NCBI RefSeq assembly: GCF_025770785.1
Contig: NZ_JANZLA010000010.1
Coordinates: 44,239 to 108,238 of the forward strand
Source of the DNA: Cellulomonas sp. SG140
GTDB taxonomy: Bacteria > Actinomycetota > Actinomycetes > Actinomycetales > Cellulomonadaceae
Direction of reading: 5' to 3'
Length of the DNA: 64,000 nucleotides
A model generated the notes under the pieces. The model saw nothing but the letters and a program-made list of their open reading frames with translations. It did no database searches and was not told the DNA's origin. Within the stretch, counting starts at the first letter, position 1; each line of letters starts with the position of its first letter. Shown piece by piece: positions 45,585 to 57,436 of this stretch. The position numbers and the translations under genes are program-made.

Positions 45585-46502
45585 TCAGCCGGCGACGAGG
45601 TCGAGCAGACCCGCTCGCACCAGGTCGGTGCGGAGCTCGCCGAGCTCGGCGTCGCTCAGCGGAACGATGGGGAGCCGGGTCGCCCGGCTGGGCAGCAGAC
45701 CGAGCAGCTCGAGCGCGGCCTTGGCGGTGGGGGCCTGCATGCCGGCGCCGTTCAGTGCGTCGACCGCGGGCACGATCTGCCGGAAAGCCGCGAGCGCGCC
45801 CGCGTGGTCGCCGGAGACCCAGCACCGCGCGATGGTGGCGAGGCCCGGCGTGGCGACGTGCCCGACGACGGACACGATGCCGACCGCGCCGAGCGCGAGC
45901 AGCGACAGGAACGCCGAGTCGTCTCCGGAGTACCAGGCGAGGCCGGTGCGCTCGATCGCCTTGGCGGCGCCGTAGCTGTCACCGGTGGCGTCCTTCACGG
46001 CGACGATCCGGGGGTGCTCGGCGAGCCGGTCCAGCGTCGGCGGCTGCACGCGCACCCCGGCCCGGCCAGGGATGTCGTAGACCATCACGGGCAGCTCGGT
46101 GGCGTCGGCCACCGCCTCGATGTGCGTCGCCAGCCCGTGCTGGGACGGCCGGGAGTAGTACGGGCTGACCACCAGGAGGCCGTGCGCGCCCGCGTCGGCT
46201 GCCTGCTCCGCCATGCGGACCGCGTGGGCCGTGTCGTTGGACCCGGCACCGGCGACCACGAAGGCCCGGTCCCCCACCGCCTCGACGACGGCGGACACCA
46301 GCTCGGCCTTCTCGGGTGCGTGCGTCGTCGGCGCCTCACCGGTGGTGCCGTTGAGCACCAGGCCGTCGTTGCCCTGGTCGACCAGGTGCCGCGCGAGAGC
46401 GACGGCTGCGGCCAGGTCGAGGGCCCCGTCCGGTGTCATGGGCGTCACCATCGCGGTGAGCACGGACCCGAAAGGACGGGTGGAGGACGTCACGGCGGGC
46501 AT
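45585..46502 (-). CDS. dapA: 4-hydroxy-tetrahydrodipicolinate synthase
   Basis: Condenses pyruvate with aspartate semialdehyde, the committed step to diaminopimelate and lysine. The 305 residues contain GTTGEAPTTHAPEK, VVSPYYSRPSQHGL (Tyr of the catalytic triad), VYDIPGRAGVRV and the Schiff-base Lys in RIVAVKDATGD (about residue 170). ATG at 46502 follows TAGCGT by 6 nt, so a leaderless transcript can start within the end of dfrA; it may also be read from the thyA-dfrA operon, since the dfrA stop is only 4 nt away. Confidence 0.97.
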   Translation of the reverse strand: MPAVTSSTRPFGSVLTAMVTPMTPDGALDLAAAVALARHLVDQGNDGLVLNGTTGEAPTTHAPEKAELVSAVVEAVGDRAFVVAGAGSNDTAHAVRMAEQAADAGAHGLLVVSPYYSRPSQHGLATHIEAVADATELPVMVYDIPGRAGVRVQPPTLDRLAEHPRIVAVKDATGDSYGAAKAIERTGLAWYSGDDSAFLSLLALGAVGIVSVVGHVATPGLATIARCWVSGDHAGALAAFRQIVPAVDALNGAGMQAPTAKAALELLGLLPSRATRLPIVPLSDAELGELRTDLVRAGLLDLVAG

Positions 46503-46506
46503 GGGG

Positions 46507-47088
46507 TCACGCTACCGCCCCGGTCCCGGGCGCCCCGGACGCGTCCGCGCGGGTGTAGGAGCGGAACCGGTACCGCGTGCCCGTCCGCGAGACGAGCCAC
46601 GGACCGGCGTCGAGGGCCTGCCCGTGGGCCAGCGCTGCCTCGAGCGGCTGGTCGCCGTCGACCGCGACGGGACGCCAGCGGGCGGGGTCCACCGGCGGCG
46701 CGTAGGTGTCGCCCGGCACGTCGAGGTCGACGTCGGTCACCTCGAGACGGCCGGCACGCGTGATCGCCTCCGCGAACAACGCCGCTCCGCCGATGACCCA
46801 CACCTCCTCGTCCGCTCCCAGCAGGTCGAGCGCCGCCTCCAGCGACGAGCACACCTGCGCGCCCGCGGCGCGGTACGCCGGGTCACGCGAGAGCACGACG
46901 TTGCGGCGATCCGGGAGGGGCCGCATGCGCTCCGGCAGCGACTCCCACGTCCGACGCCCCATCACCACCGCGTGCCCGGCCGTGAGCCGCCGGAAGCGGG
47001 CCAGGTCCTCCGGCAGGTGCCACGGCAGCGTGCCGTCCCGGCCGATCACCCCGTCCGCCGTCTGCGCCCAGACGAGCGCGAGGCTCAC
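46507..47088 (-). CDS. dfrA: Dihydrofolate reductase
   Basis: Regenerates tetrahydrofolate consumed by thymidylate synthase. The 193 residues show [20 protein letters not shown] and [14 protein letters not shown] (active-site Trp and acidic residue), [33 protein letters not shown] and [14 protein letters not shown]. It is slightly longer than the common 160-180, with a C-terminal extension after [17 protein letters not shown] at 47088 overlaps the thyA stop (GTGA), giving the functional thyA-dfrA pair. Confidence 0.96.
   Translation of the reverse strand: MSLALVWAQTADGVIGRDGTLPWHLPEDLARFRRLTAGHAVVMGRRTWESLPERMRPLPDRRNVVLSRDPAYRAAGAQVCSSLEAALDLLGADEEVWVIGGAALFAEAITRAGRLEVTDVDLDVPGDTYAPPVDPARWRPVAVDGDQPLEAALAHGQALDAGPWLVSRTGTRYRFRSYTRADASGAPGTGAVA
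46509..46514 (-). promoter_or_regulatory. -10 element of a leaderless dapA transcript inside the dfrA end
   Basis: TAGCGT on the minus strand ends 6 nt before the dapA ATG at 46502 and covers the last dfrA codons. Confidence 0.45.
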
Positions 47089-47903
47089 ACCGCCACCGGC
47101 GCCTTGATCGCCGGGTGGTGCTGGTAGTCCAGCACGTGCACGTCCTCGAACGTGTAGTCGAACAGCGACGGCGCACGGTCCAGCTCGAGCCGCGGCGCCG
47201 GGAAGGGCGTGCGGGACAGCTGCTCGCGGACCTGGTCCACGTGGTTGTCGTAGACGTGGCAGTCGCCACCGGTCCACACGAAGTCGCCGACCTGCAGGTC
47301 CACCTGCTGGGCCACCATGTGGGTGAGCAGCGCGTACGAGGCGATGTTGAACGGCACCCCGAGGAACATGTCCGCCGACCGCTGGTAGAGCTGGCACGAG
47401 AGCCGGCCGTCGGCGACGTAGAACTGGAACATCGCGTGGCACGGTGCCAGCGCCATCTGCGGGATCTGGGCGACGTTCCACGCCGAGACGAGGTGCCGGC
47501 GGGAGTCCGGGTCGCGGCGCAGGCCGTCGAGGACGGCCGCGAGCTGGTCGACGTGACCGCCGTCGGGCGTCGGCCAGGACCGCCACTGCACGCCGTACAC
47601 GGGCCCGAGCTCACCGTCGGGGGCGGCCCACTCGTCCCAGATCGACACGCCGTGCTCCTGGAGCCAGCGGACGTTCGAGTCCCCGCGCAGGAACCACAGC
47701 AGCTCGTAGACGACCGAGCGCAGGTGCACCCGCTTCGTCGTGACCAGGGGGAAGCCGGCCTGCAGGTCGAACCGCAGCTGTGCGCCGAACAGGCTGCGGG
47801 TCCCCGTCCCGGTCCGGTCAGCCTTCCGCGTCCCCGTCTCCAGCACCCGGCGCAGGAGGTCCTCGTACGGCGTGGGCACGGGCGCGTCGACCGGGCTCGT
47901 CAT
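47085..47903 (-). CDS. thyA: Thymidylate synthase
   Basis: Methylates dUMP to dTMP using methylene-tetrahydrofolate. The 272 residues contain [39 protein letters not shown], the catalytic Cys in [12 protein letters not shown] (about residue 154), [20 protein letters not shown] and [14 protein letters not shown]. The length equals the family norm (264-280). ATG at 47903 follows TACGAT by 7 nt and is chosen as a leaderless start; an ATG at 47912 would place the -10 inside the gene. ThyX, common in actinobacteria at this locus, is not seen in the window. Confidence 0.97.
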   Translation of the reverse strand: MTSPVDAPVPTPYEDLLRRVLETGTRKADRTGTGTRSLFGAQLRFDLQAGFPLVTTKRVHLRSVVYELLWFLRGDSNVRWLQEHGVSIWDEWAAPDGELGPVYGVQWRSWPTPDGGHVDQLAAVLDGLRRDPDSRRHLVSAWNVAQIPQMALAPCHAMFQFYVADGRLSCQLYQRSADMFLGVPFNIASYALLTHMVAQQVDLQVGDFVWTGGDCHVYDNHVDQVREQLSRTPFPAPRLELDRAPSLFDYTFEDVHVLDYQHHPAIKAPVAV

Positions 47904-47910
47904 GGCGGAC

Positions 47911-47916
47911 ATCGTA
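47911..47916 (-). promoter_or_regulatory. -10 element of a leaderless thyA-dfrA transcript
   Basis: TACGAT on the minus strand ends 7 nt before the ATG at 47903. Confidence 0.5.
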
Positions 47917-47967
47917 GGTCGCGGACGCGGCAGGACATCGCGGGCTCGCACGGCGAGACTGGGGGCC

Positions 47968-49455
47968 ATGACCGCGTCGTCGTCCTCACCGCCCACCGCT
48001 GCGTCCGCGCTGCCTGCCGGCCTGCCGACCGGGCTGCTGATCGGCGGAGAGTGGCGAGCCGCCGGCTCGGGGGGCACCTTCGCCGTCCAGGACCCGGCGA
48101 GCACCGACGTGCTCGCCGAGGTGGCGGACGCCGGCGAGCAGGACGCCCTCGACGCGCTGACCGCCGCCGACGAGGCGTTCCGGGAGTGGCGGACCGTCCC
48201 GCCCCGGGACCGCAGCGAGCTGCTGCGCGCCGTGTTCGAGGCGATCACGGCCAGGACCGACGAGATCGCCGCGGTGATCACGGCCGAGGGCGGCAAGCCG
48301 CTCGCCGAGTCGCGTGCCGAGGTGGCCTACGCCGCGGACTACGTCCGGTGGTTCGCCGAGCAGGCGGTACGGATGGAGGGCCTGGCGCGGCGTGCTCCCG
48401 CCGGCACGCACCACCAGCTGGTGCTGCGCAAGCCGGTCGGTCCGGCACTGCTGATCACGCCGTGGAACTTCCCGATCGCGATGATCGCCCGCAAGCTCGC
48501 GCCGGCGCTCGCGGCCGGCTGCAGCGTGGTGGTGAAGCCGGCACAGCTGACGCCGCTGACCACCGCCCTGGTCGCGGAGATCGTGCGGGCCGAGCTGGCG
48601 GCCCGCCACCTGCCGACCGGCGTGGTCAACGTGGTGCCGTCGTCGTCCGCCTCCCGCATCTCCGAACCGCTGCTCGCGGACCCACGCCTGCGCAAGCTGT
48701 CCTTCACCGGCTCGACGGAAGTCGGTGCCTCCCTGCTCAAGCAGGCGGCGGACGGAATCCTTCGCACGTCCATGGAGCTCGGCGGCAACGCGCCGTTCCT
48801 GGTCTTCGACGACGCGGACCTCGGCGCGGCCGTCGAGGGCGCCGTGGCGGCGAAGATGCGCAACTCCGGCCAGACGTGCGTCGCGGCCAACCGGTTCCTG
48901 GTGCAGGAGGGTGTCGCCGAGGAGTTCACCGCCAGGTTGACGGAGGCGTTCGGCCGGCTCGTCGTCGGCCCGGGCGACCGACCGGGCACCACGGTCGGGC
49001 CGCTGATCCAGCAGAGCGCCGTCGAACGGGTGACCGAGGTGGTGCAGCAGGCCGACGACGCAGGGGCGCAGGTGCGTGTCGGCGGGGTGCGACCCGAGGG
49101 ACGAGGCTGGTTCTACCTGCCCACGGTCCTGGACGGTGTGACGCCGGACATGCGGGTGGTGACCGAGGAGGTGTTCGGGCCCGTCGCACCGGTGCTGCGG
49201 TTCGGTTCCGAGGACGAGGGTGTGGAGCTGGCCAACGCCACGCCGTTCGGCCTGGTCGCGTACGCGTACACCCGTGACGTCGGCCGGGTGATGCGCCTGA
49301 CCGAGAGCATCGACGCCGGCATGCTCGGGGTGAACCGCGGCATGGTGTCGGACGCGTCGGCACCGTTCGGCGGGGTGAAGCACTCCGGTCTGGGCCGCGA
49401 GGGCGGCGAGGCCGGCATCGAGGAGTACGTCGACCCGATGTACGTGGCGCTGTGA
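47968..49455 (+). CDS. NAD(P)-dependent aldehyde dehydrogenase, succinate-semialdehyde type
   Basis: A 495-residue aldehyde dehydrogenase. Visible: [47 protein letters not shown], the general base Glu in [10 protein letters not shown] (about 268), the nucleophile Cys in [12 protein letters not shown] (about 303), and [14 protein letters not shown]. The PWNFPIAM plus KPAQLTPL signature is nearest to succinate-semialdehyde or glutarate-semialdehyde dehydrogenases (GabD), but the substrate is inferred. It is divergent from thyA; GAGACT 7 nt before the ATG is a weak leaderless -10. The stop overlaps the next gene by 4 nt. Confidence 0.88.
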   Translation: MTASSSSPPTAASALPAGLPTGLLIGGEWRAAGSGGTFAVQDPASTDVLAEVADAGEQDALDALTAADEAFREWRTVPPRDRSELLRAVFEAITARTDEIAAVITAEGGKPLAESRAEVAYAADYVRWFAEQAVRMEGLARRAPAGTHHQLVLRKPVGPALLITPWNFPIAMIARKLAPALAAGCSVVVKPAQLTPLTTALVAEIVRAELAARHLPTGVVNVVPSSSASRISEPLLADPRLRKLSFTGSTEVGASLLKQAADGILRTSMELGGNAPFLVFDDADLGAAVEGAVAAKMRNSGQTCVAANRFLVQEGVAEEFTARLTEAFGRLVVGPGDRPGTTVGPLIQQSAVERVTEVVQQADDAGAQVRVGGVRPEGRGWFYLPTVLDGVTPDMRVVTEEVFGPVAPVLRFGSEDEGVELANATPFGLVAYAYTRDVGRVMRLTESIDAGMLGVNRGMVSDASAPFGGVKHSGLGREGGEAGIEEYVDPMYVAL

Positions 49456-50042
49456 ACGGCCACCACGCGGAGGGTGCCCACGCGGACGGTGCGCACGCCG
49501 ACGTCTCGGTCCGGCCCGCCGTCGCGGGCGACGAGCGCGAGGTGGCCCGCATCCAGCTCGCCGCCTGGCGGTCGGCGCACCTGGCGACCCTGGGGCAGGA
49601 GGTGCTCGAGAGCTTCGACGAGGCCGCCTTCGTGGAGCGCTGGGCGCAGGCGGTGCGGATGCCACCCGCGCCGGGGTATCGCGTGCTCGTGGCGTGCGCG
49701 GGACCACGCGTGGTGGGCTTCGCCGCCGTCGCACCCGTCCCGCCGCCGGAGGACGAGCCCTTGGCCGCACCGGGCGGCGTGATCCTCGCGCTCGAGGTGG
49801 ACCCCCCGGAGCAGCGCGCCGGCCACGGCTCTCGGCTGCTGGCGGCCGCGGTCGACCTGCTGCGCGGCGACGGGGCCGACCAGGTCCAGACCTGGGTGAT
49901 CGACGGCGACGAGGCACGGGACCGCTTCCTCGCCGGTGCCGGGATGGGACCCGACGGTGCGGTGCGAGACCTCAGCTCCGGAGCAGGACCCGGCGGGGAG
50001 ACTTTCGTGGTGCGGGAACGCCGCTGGTACGCCTCGATCTAG
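49452..50042 (+). CDS. GNAT-family N-acetyltransferase
   Basis: A 196-residue acetyltransferase. The N-terminus has a small His/Ala/Asp repeat (HHAEGAHADGAHADV). The GNAT core runs from VRPAVAGDEREVARIQLAAW through RVVGFAAVAPVP and VILALEVDPPEQRAGHGSRL (acetyl-CoA motif A, with RAGHGS as the Q/R-x2-G-x-G/A loop) to LAGAGMGPDGAVRDL. The acceptor is unknown. The GTG overlaps the aldehyde dehydrogenase stop (GTGA), so the two are one operon. It converges on the dapB-linked membrane gene with a 16-nt gap. Confidence 0.85.
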   Translation: MNGHHAEGAHADGAHADVSVRPAVAGDEREVARIQLAAWRSAHLATLGQEVLESFDEAAFVERWAQAVRMPPAPGYRVLVACAGPRVVGFAAVAPVPPPEDEPLAAPGGVILALEVDPPEQRAGHGSRLLAAAVDLLRGDGADQVQTWVIDGDEARDRFLAGAGMGPDGAVRDLSSGAGPGGETFVVRERRWYASI

Positions 50043-50058
50043 GGACGCCGGCCGGCCG

Positions 50059-52191
<2,133 letters not shown>

Positions 52192-52253
52192 GACGTCATT
52201 GTGTCGCGCGAACGGCCCGCCACGAGCGGGCATCGAGAGCACGATGCGATGCC

Positions 52254-53180
52254 ATGAGCCGCATCCCCCGATCGGTCGTCCACGCCGTCAGAGACACCAC
52301 GGGGCTGCTGCTGGTGACCCTGGTCGTCGGCGCAGCGCTCGGGCTCTGGGTGGTCCGCACCGACCCGACGTGGCAGCACGTCGTCCGCGACGGGCGGGTC
52401 TCGGCGTGGGGCAGCGCCGCACAGCTCGGCTGGGAGCACGTCCGGACCGTTGCGGCTGCGCTGCTCGTCGTGTGGTTCGCGAGCCGCGCGCGAGCGGGGC
52501 TACGGAGCGCGTGGACCGCCGCCTGGCTCGCGGTGGCGCTCGTGCTCCTCGCCTCCGTGGTGGCCGTCGTGCCGCTGCCGGACGGAGCTCGGCTGCTCGG
52601 CGTCTGGCCCGGGCCCGCCGATCCGCTCCGGCTCAGGCCGGACGGGAGCTGGGCGGCGGGGGTGACGCCTGCCTGGGGGTTCCCCGTGCTCACCGCGGGA
52701 GTGCTCCTGGTCGCCGCGGTGCTCGGCAACCGAGACGGCGGACGCCAGGACGACGGCGCTGCCGTCCGCCTCCTGCCTCTCGCCGCCGGTGGTCGGCTGC
52801 TCGGTGCCGGTGTGGTGGGCGTCCCTGCCACCGTCGCGGCCGCCGGCGCCGGCGCGGCCCTGCTCGCGGGCTCCGGCTGGCTGACCGCCGACGGCGAGCT
52901 GGCGACGCTGACCGTCGCACTCCTCGCCGCCGCCCTGCTCTCTGGCACCGGGCCGTCGGGAGCTGTCGTGACGGTGCTCGCCGCGCTGCCCGTGGCCCTG
53001 GTGCCGCTCGGCTCCTGGTCCGCGGGTGGTGCGGACGTGCTGCTCGTCCAGGCGGCGGCTGGCACGACGGCGTGCGCCGCAGTCGCGGCGTGGCGGCCGT
53101 GCGTCGCCTGGGCGGCCGAGCTGGTGGGGGCGCGCGACCCGCGCACGACTCTCCCCGAGGCGGTCGACCCGCAGGTCTGA
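52254..53180 (+). CDS. Polytopic membrane protein of unknown function
   Basis: A 308-residue protein with about eight predicted helices, for example GLLLVTLVVGAALGLWVVRT, TAAWLAVALVLLASVVAVVP, FPVLTAGVLLVAAVLGNRDG, LATLTVALLAAALLSGTGPS and VVTVLAALPVALVPLGSW. I recognise no family signature. The start ATG lies 62 nt from the divergent regulator's start. Its stop is 5 nt from the convergent peptidase stop. Codon use looks like that of neighbours, with no sign of transfer. Confidence 0.7.
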   Translation: MSRIPRSVVHAVRDTTGLLLVTLVVGAALGLWVVRTDPTWQHVVRDGRVSAWGSAAQLGWEHVRTVAAALLVVWFASRARAGLRSAWTAAWLAVALVLLASVVAVVPLPDGARLLGVWPGPADPLRLRPDGSWAAGVTPAWGFPVLTAGVLLVAAVLGNRDGGRQDDGAAVRLLPLAAGGRLLGAGVVGVPATVAAAGAGAALLAGSGWLTADGELATLTVALLAAALLSGTGPSGAVVTVLAALPVALVPLGSWSAGGADVLLVQAAAGTTACAAVAAWRPCVAWAAELVGARDPRTTLPEAVDPQV

Positions 53181-53184
53181 CGGC

Positions 53185-54528
53185 TCAGTCGCCGAACGGG
53201 CCGACGCGGACGACGCTGCGCGGCTGCGCCGCCAGCAGGACGGCCAGGGACTGGATGTCCGCCGCCGTCACCGCGCGGATGCGCTCGAGCGACTCGTCCG
53301 TGCTGAGCAGCTCGCCGTGCACCAGCTCGGCGCGGCCGAGCCGGCTCATGCGGGAGCCCGTGTCCTCCATGCCGAGCACCAGGCCGCCGGACACCTGTCC
53401 GATGGACCGCCGGAGCTCGGCGGGCGTGATCGGGTCCTGGGCCAGCTTCTCGAGCTCGAGGACGAGCAGCGCAGTCACCTCGTCGACCCTGGCCGGCGTG
53501 CACCCGGCGTACAGGCCGAACAGCCCGGTCTCCGCGTGGCCCGACGAGAACGAGTACGTCGAGTACGCCAGCCCCCGCTTCTCGCGGATCTCCTGGAACA
53601 GGCGGGACGACATGCCGCCGCCGAGCACGGCGTTCAGCACGGTGAGGGCGAACCGGCGGTCGTCCGTGGCCGTCAGGCACAGGCCGCCGACGATGACGTT
53701 CGCCTGCTCGGTGGGTCGACGGACCGTCAGCTCCGTGCCGTCCGACGGGATGCCGAGCTCGCCCGCCAGGAGGCGGTCACCACCGACGCGGCGTCCGACC
53801 GGGACGGCGTGGTCGTCCAGCGACCAGCCACCGGCGGGCAGCGCGCGCAGCACCTGCTCGCACAACGCGTCGTGGTCCACCCCGCCGGCTGCCGTGACCA
53901 CCAGGGTCGCCGGGCGGTAGTGCTGGCGGTAGTGCTCCCAGACCGCGTCACGCGGGACGTCGCGGATCGTCTGGGGCGTGCCGCCGATGGGTCGACCCAG
54001 CGCGTGCGAGCCGAAGACGGCGGTGGCGAACTGCTCGTGGACCACGTCCGACGGGTCGTCGTCGTTCATCGCGAGCTCTTCGAGGATCACCCCGCGCTCG
54101 GTCTCCAGCTCGTCCGTGTCCAGACGGGCCGAGGTGACCATGTCGGCGATGACGTCGACCGCCATCGGCAGGTCGTCGTCGAGCACCCGCGCGTAGTACG
54201 AGGTGTGCTCCTTGCCGGTGGCGGCGTTGGCCTCACCACCGACGGCGTCGAACGCCTCCGCGATGTCCATCGCCGTGCGGCGCTCGGTGCCCTTGAACAG
54301 CAGGTGCTCGAGGAAGTGCGTCGAGCCGAAGTGCCCGCTGGTCTCGTCGCGCGAGCCGACGCCCACCCAGGCGCCGACCGTCGCCGAGCGCAGACCGGGC
54401 ATGTGCTCGGTCAGCACCCGGACCCCACCGGGCAGGACGGAACGACGCACGAGTGCGTCGCCGTCCTGCCCGGCGGACTGCTCCGCCCCCGGCTGTCCGG
54501 AGGCGACGAGCGGGAGGTCCAGCGGCAC
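53185..54528 (-). CDS. M16-family zinc metallopeptidase
   Basis: A 447-residue peptidase of the pitrilysin/processing-peptidase type, often annotated PepR when next to pnp. The inverted zinc motif HxxEH is in GSTHFLEHLLFKGTE (about residue 66), with the distal Glu in TERGVILEELAMNDDDP. The second domain contains LNAVLGGGMSSRLFQEIREK and RGLAYSTYSFSSG, the R/Y substrate-binding pair. GTG at 54528 follows the pnp stop by 1 nt (TGACGTG), so the gene is co-translated with pnp, the conserved actinobacterial arrangement. Substrate unknown. Confidence 0.92.
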   Translation of the reverse strand: MPLDLPLVASGQPGAEQSAGQDGDALVRRSVLPGGVRVLTEHMPGLRSATVGAWVGVGSRDETSGHFGSTHFLEHLLFKGTERRTAMDIAEAFDAVGGEANAATGKEHTSYYARVLDDDLPMAVDVIADMVTSARLDTDELETERGVILEELAMNDDDPSDVVHEQFATAVFGSHALGRPIGGTPQTIRDVPRDAVWEHYRQHYRPATLVVTAAGGVDHDALCEQVLRALPAGGWSLDDHAVPVGRRVGGDRLLAGELGIPSDGTELTVRRPTEQANVIVGGLCLTATDDRRFALTVLNAVLGGGMSSRLFQEIREKRGLAYSTYSFSSGHAETGLFGLYAGCTPARVDEVTALLVLELEKLAQDPITPAELRRSIGQVSGGLVLGMEDTGSRMSRLGRAELVHGELLSTDESLERIRAVTAADIQSLAVLLAAQPRSVVRVGPFGD

Positions 54529-54529
54529 G

Positions 54530-56785
54530 TCAGGCGTTCGCAGGCGCCGCGTCGGTGGCGTCGGTGCCGGTCTCCTCGGACGCAGCGGCCGGAGCCGCCG
54601 CCTCCTCGTCGACCACCGCGTGCAGCGAGAGCTTGCCGCGCGGGTCGATCTCGCCGATCTCCACCTGCACCTTCTGGCCCACGGCGAGGACGTCCTCGAC
54701 GTTCTCGACCCGCTTGCCGCCCACGAGCTTGCGGATCTGCGAGATGTGCAGCAGCCCGTCCTTGCCCGGCGACAGCGAGACGAAGGCACCGAACGTCGTG
54801 GTCTTGACGACCGTGCCGACGAAGCGCTCGCCCACCTCGGGCATGTGCGGGTTGGCGATCGCGTTGATCGCCGCCCGCGCGGCCTCCGCCGACGGACCGT
54901 CGGTGGCGCCGATGTAGACCGTGCCGTCGTCCTCGATGGAGATGTCGGCGCCGGTCTCCTCCTGGATCTGGTTGATCATCTTGCCCTTCGGGCCGATGAC
55001 CTCGCCGATCTTGTCGACCGGCACCTTCACCGTGATGACGCGCGGCGCGAACGGGCTCATCTCGTCCGGGGTGTCGATCGCCTCGGCGATGACGTCGAGG
55101 ATCGCCAGGCGCGCCTCCTTGGCCTGCGTGAGCGCACCGGCCAGGACGCTCGCCGGGATGCCGTCGAGCTTGGTGTCCAGCTGGATCGCGGTGACGAACT
55201 CCCGCGTGCCGGCCACCTTGAAGTCCATGTCGCCGAAGGCGTCCTCGGCACCGAGGATGTCGGTCAGGGCGGCGTACCGCGTCTGACCGTCGACCGTGTC
55301 GGACACCAGGCCCATGGCGATGCCGGCGACCGGCGCGCGCAGCGGCACACCGGCGTTCAGCAGGGACAGCGTCGAGGCGCAGACGGAGCCCATCGACGTC
55401 GAGCCGTTGGAGCCGAGAGCCTCGGACACCTGACGGATCGCGTAGGGGAACTCCTCGCGGCTGGGCAGGACGGGCACGAGGGCCCGCTCCGCCAGGGCGC
55501 CGTGACCGATCTCGCGGCGCTTCGGCGAGCCGACGCGCCCCGTCTCACCCGTGGAGAACGGCGGGAAGTTGTAGTGGTGCATGTACCGCTTGCGGGTCTC
55601 CGGCGACAGCGTGTCCAGCTGCTGCTCCATGCGCAGCATGTTCAGCGTGGTGACGCCGAGGATCTGGGTCTCGCCACGCTCGAACAGCGCCGAGCCGTGC
55701 ACGCGGGGCAGCACCTCGACCTCGGCGGACAGCGTGCGGATGTCCCGCAGGCCGCGGCCGTCGATGCGGAAGCCGTCGGTGAGGATGCGCTGACGGATCA
55801 GCTTCTTCTGCACCGAGCGGTACGCGGCGGAGATCTCCTTCTCGCGGCCCTCGAACTGCTCGGCGAGCTCGGCCTGGATCTCGGCCTTGATCTCGTCGAG
55901 ACGGTTCTCGCGGGTCTGCTTGTCCGCGATGGACAGCGCGTCGCCCAGACGGGCGGCCGCGGCCGACTCGACGGCGGCGTAGGCGTCCGGCTGGTAGTCC
56001 GGGAAGACCGGGAAGACCTGGGTCTCCTTCGCGGCGCGCGCGGCCAGGTCGGCCTGGGCCAGGCAGAGGGAGCGGAGGAAGGGCTTGGCGGCCTCGAGGC
56101 CGTCGGCGACGACCTCCTCGGTCGGCACCGTGCCGCCGCCGCCGTGCACCAGGCCCCAGGTCGCCTCGGGCGCCTCGGCCTCGATCATGGCGATCGCGAC
56201 GTCGTCGCCGACGATGCGGCCGGCCACGACCATGTCGAAGGTGGCGCGCTCACGCTCGGAGTAGCGCGGGAACGCGACCCACTGGCCGTCGACCAGGGCG
56301 ATGCGCGTCGCGGCGACCGGGCCCGAGAACGGCAGGCCGGACAGCTGCGTCGAGATCGACGCGGCGTTGATCGCGAGGACGTCGTACGCGTCGTCCGGGT
56401 GCAGCGCGAGGACGGTGACGACCACCTGGACCTCGTTGCGCAGGCCCTTGACGAACAGCGGGCGCAGCGGCCGGTCGATCAGGCGGCAGGCCAGGATCGC
56501 CTCGGTCGAGGGACGGCCCTCACGGCGGAAGAACGAGCCGGGGATCTTGCCGGCGGCGTACTGCCGCTCCTCGACGTCGACCGTCAGCGGGAAGAAGTCG
56601 AACTGGTCCTTGGGGTGCTTGCCGGCCGTGGTGGCCGACAGCAGCATCGTCTGGTCGTCCAGGTAGGCGACGGCGGAGCCGGCAGCCTGCTTGGCCAGGC
56701 GGCCCGTCTCGAAGCGGACGGTGCGCTTGCCGAACTTGCCGTTGTCGATGACGGCCTCGGCGAACTGGATCTCGGGACCCTCCAC
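54530..56785 (-). CDS. pnp: Polyribonucleotide nucleotidyltransferase (PNPase, GpsI)
   Basis: A 3'-5' phosphorolytic exoribonuclease and RNA polymerase. The 751 residues contain two RNase PH domains ([40 protein letters not shown], then [20 protein letters not shown] and [20 protein letters not shown]), a KH domain ([20 protein letters not shown]) and an S1 domain ([20 protein letters not shown]). The family catalytic acidic residues are in [12 protein letters not shown]. The last 25 residues are acidic and Ala-rich. GTG at 56785 has AAGGAGG upstream. rpsO lies 219 nt upstream, separated by a strong hairpin. Confidence 0.98.
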   Translation of the reverse strand: MEGPEIQFAEAVIDNGKFGKRTVRFETGRLAKQAAGSAVAYLDDQTMLLSATTAGKHPKDQFDFFPLTVDVEERQYAAGKIPGSFFRREGRPSTEAILACRLIDRPLRPLFVKGLRNEVQVVVTVLALHPDDAYDVLAINAASISTQLSGLPFSGPVAATRIALVDGQWVAFPRYSERERATFDMVVAGRIVGDDVAIAMIEAEAPEATWGLVHGGGGTVPTEEVVADGLEAAKPFLRSLCLAQADLAARAAKETQVFPVFPDYQPDAYAAVESAAAARLGDALSIADKQTRENRLDEIKAEIQAELAEQFEGREKEISAAYRSVQKKLIRQRILTDGFRIDGRGLRDIRTLSAEVEVLPRVHGSALFERGETQILGVTTLNMLRMEQQLDTLSPETRKRYMHHYNFPPFSTGETGRVGSPKRREIGHGALAERALVPVLPSREEFPYAIRQVSEALGSNGSTSMGSVCASTLSLLNAGVPLRAPVAGIAMGLVSDTVDGQTRYAALTDILGAEDAFGDMDFKVAGTREFVTAIQLDTKLDGIPASVLAGALTQAKEARLAILDVIAEAIDTPDEMSPFAPRVITVKVPVDKIGEVIGPKGKMINQIQEETGADISIEDDGTVYIGATDGPSAEAARAAINAIANPHMPEVGERFVGTVVKTTTFGAFVSLSPGKDGLLHISQIRKLVGGKRVENVEDVLAVGQKVQVEIGEIDPRGKLSLHAVVDEEAAAPAAASEETGTDATDAAPANA

Positions 56786-56960
56786 GGGTGCCCTCCTTGT
56801 TCTCGAAGTGCGCCGGTGGGTCCGCGGCGGTCTTCGATCGAGGCCCTCGGCGCGCCGTGCGGCGGTCCGGGGGCCACTACCGAGGACCGGACGTGGGACC
56901 GGCGCGGCGGTGTGGTGTGACGTGGTGCGTGCGTCAGGGACGCGTACCGGCCCCGACGCG

Positions 56961-56998
56961 GGACCAGCCCGGACCCTGTGCGGGGTCCGGGCTGGTCC
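56961..56998 (-). terminator. 16-bp perfect hairpin between rpsO and pnp
   Basis: GGACCAGCCCGGACCC and its exact complement enclose a TGTGCG loop. It starts 6 nt after the rpsO stop. It may be the rpsO terminator or an RNase III-type processing site in a joint rpsO-pnp transcript. Confidence 0.75.
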
Positions 56999-57004
56999 GG
57001 TGGG

Positions 57005-57274
57005 TCAACGGCGCAGGCCGAGCCGCTCGATCAGGCTGCGGTAGCGCTCGATGTCGATCTTCTGCAGGTAGCCGAGCAGCCGACGACGGCGCCCGACGAG
57101 CAGCAGCAGGCCACGACGCGAGTGGTGGTCGTGCTTGTGCTCCTTGAGGTGCTCGGTGAGGTCCTTGATCCGCTGCGTGAGCACCGCGATCTGGACCTCC
57201 GGCGAACCGGTGTCACCCTCGTGGGTCGCGTACTCGGTCATGATCGACTGCTTGGTGGCAGTGTCGAGGGCCAA
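57005..57274 (-). CDS. rpsO: 30S ribosomal protein S15
   Basis: Binds 16S rRNA early in 30S assembly. The 89 residues match the family length and include [40 protein letters not shown] and [20 protein letters not shown]. The start is TTG at 57274, with AGGAGAA 3-4 nt upstream; no ATG or GTG fits the conserved N-terminus [11 protein letters not shown] separate -10 (TAGACT) about 87 nt upstream gives a leader long enough for S15 autoregulation, though I see no clear pseudoknot. Confidence 0.98.
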   Translation of the reverse strand: MALDTATKQSIMTEYATHEGDTGSPEVQIAVLTQRIKDLTEHLKEHKHDHHSRRGLLLLVGRRRRLLGYLQKIDIERYRSLIERLGLRR

Positions 57275-57360
57275 CGGTTCTCCTGGTGTCTCGTTGCGCG
57301 GCGCTCCGGGGCTTGTCCACCCGGGCTCTGTGGGTCCGCGGCCGTTCTGACGGCGCGTGA

Positions 57361-57366
57361 AGTCTA
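57361..57366 (-). promoter_or_regulatory. Candidate -10 of rpsO
   Basis: TAGACT on the minus strand, about 87 nt before the TTG start, in the 162-nt gap to ribF. It predicts a leader of about 80 nt. Confidence 0.35.
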
Positions 57367-57436
57367 CCAGCAGGTCTGCCGCCGGCCGGTGGGGCCGCCT
57401 CGGAGCCGCCGGCCAGCCGCCCGTCGGCCACCGGCG

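Noticed and set aside
54203..56920. Plus-strand ORF of 905 codons opposite pnp and the M16 gene
   Set aside because: Antisense to pnp, which is complete and motif-rich. The composition is typical of a shadow frame.
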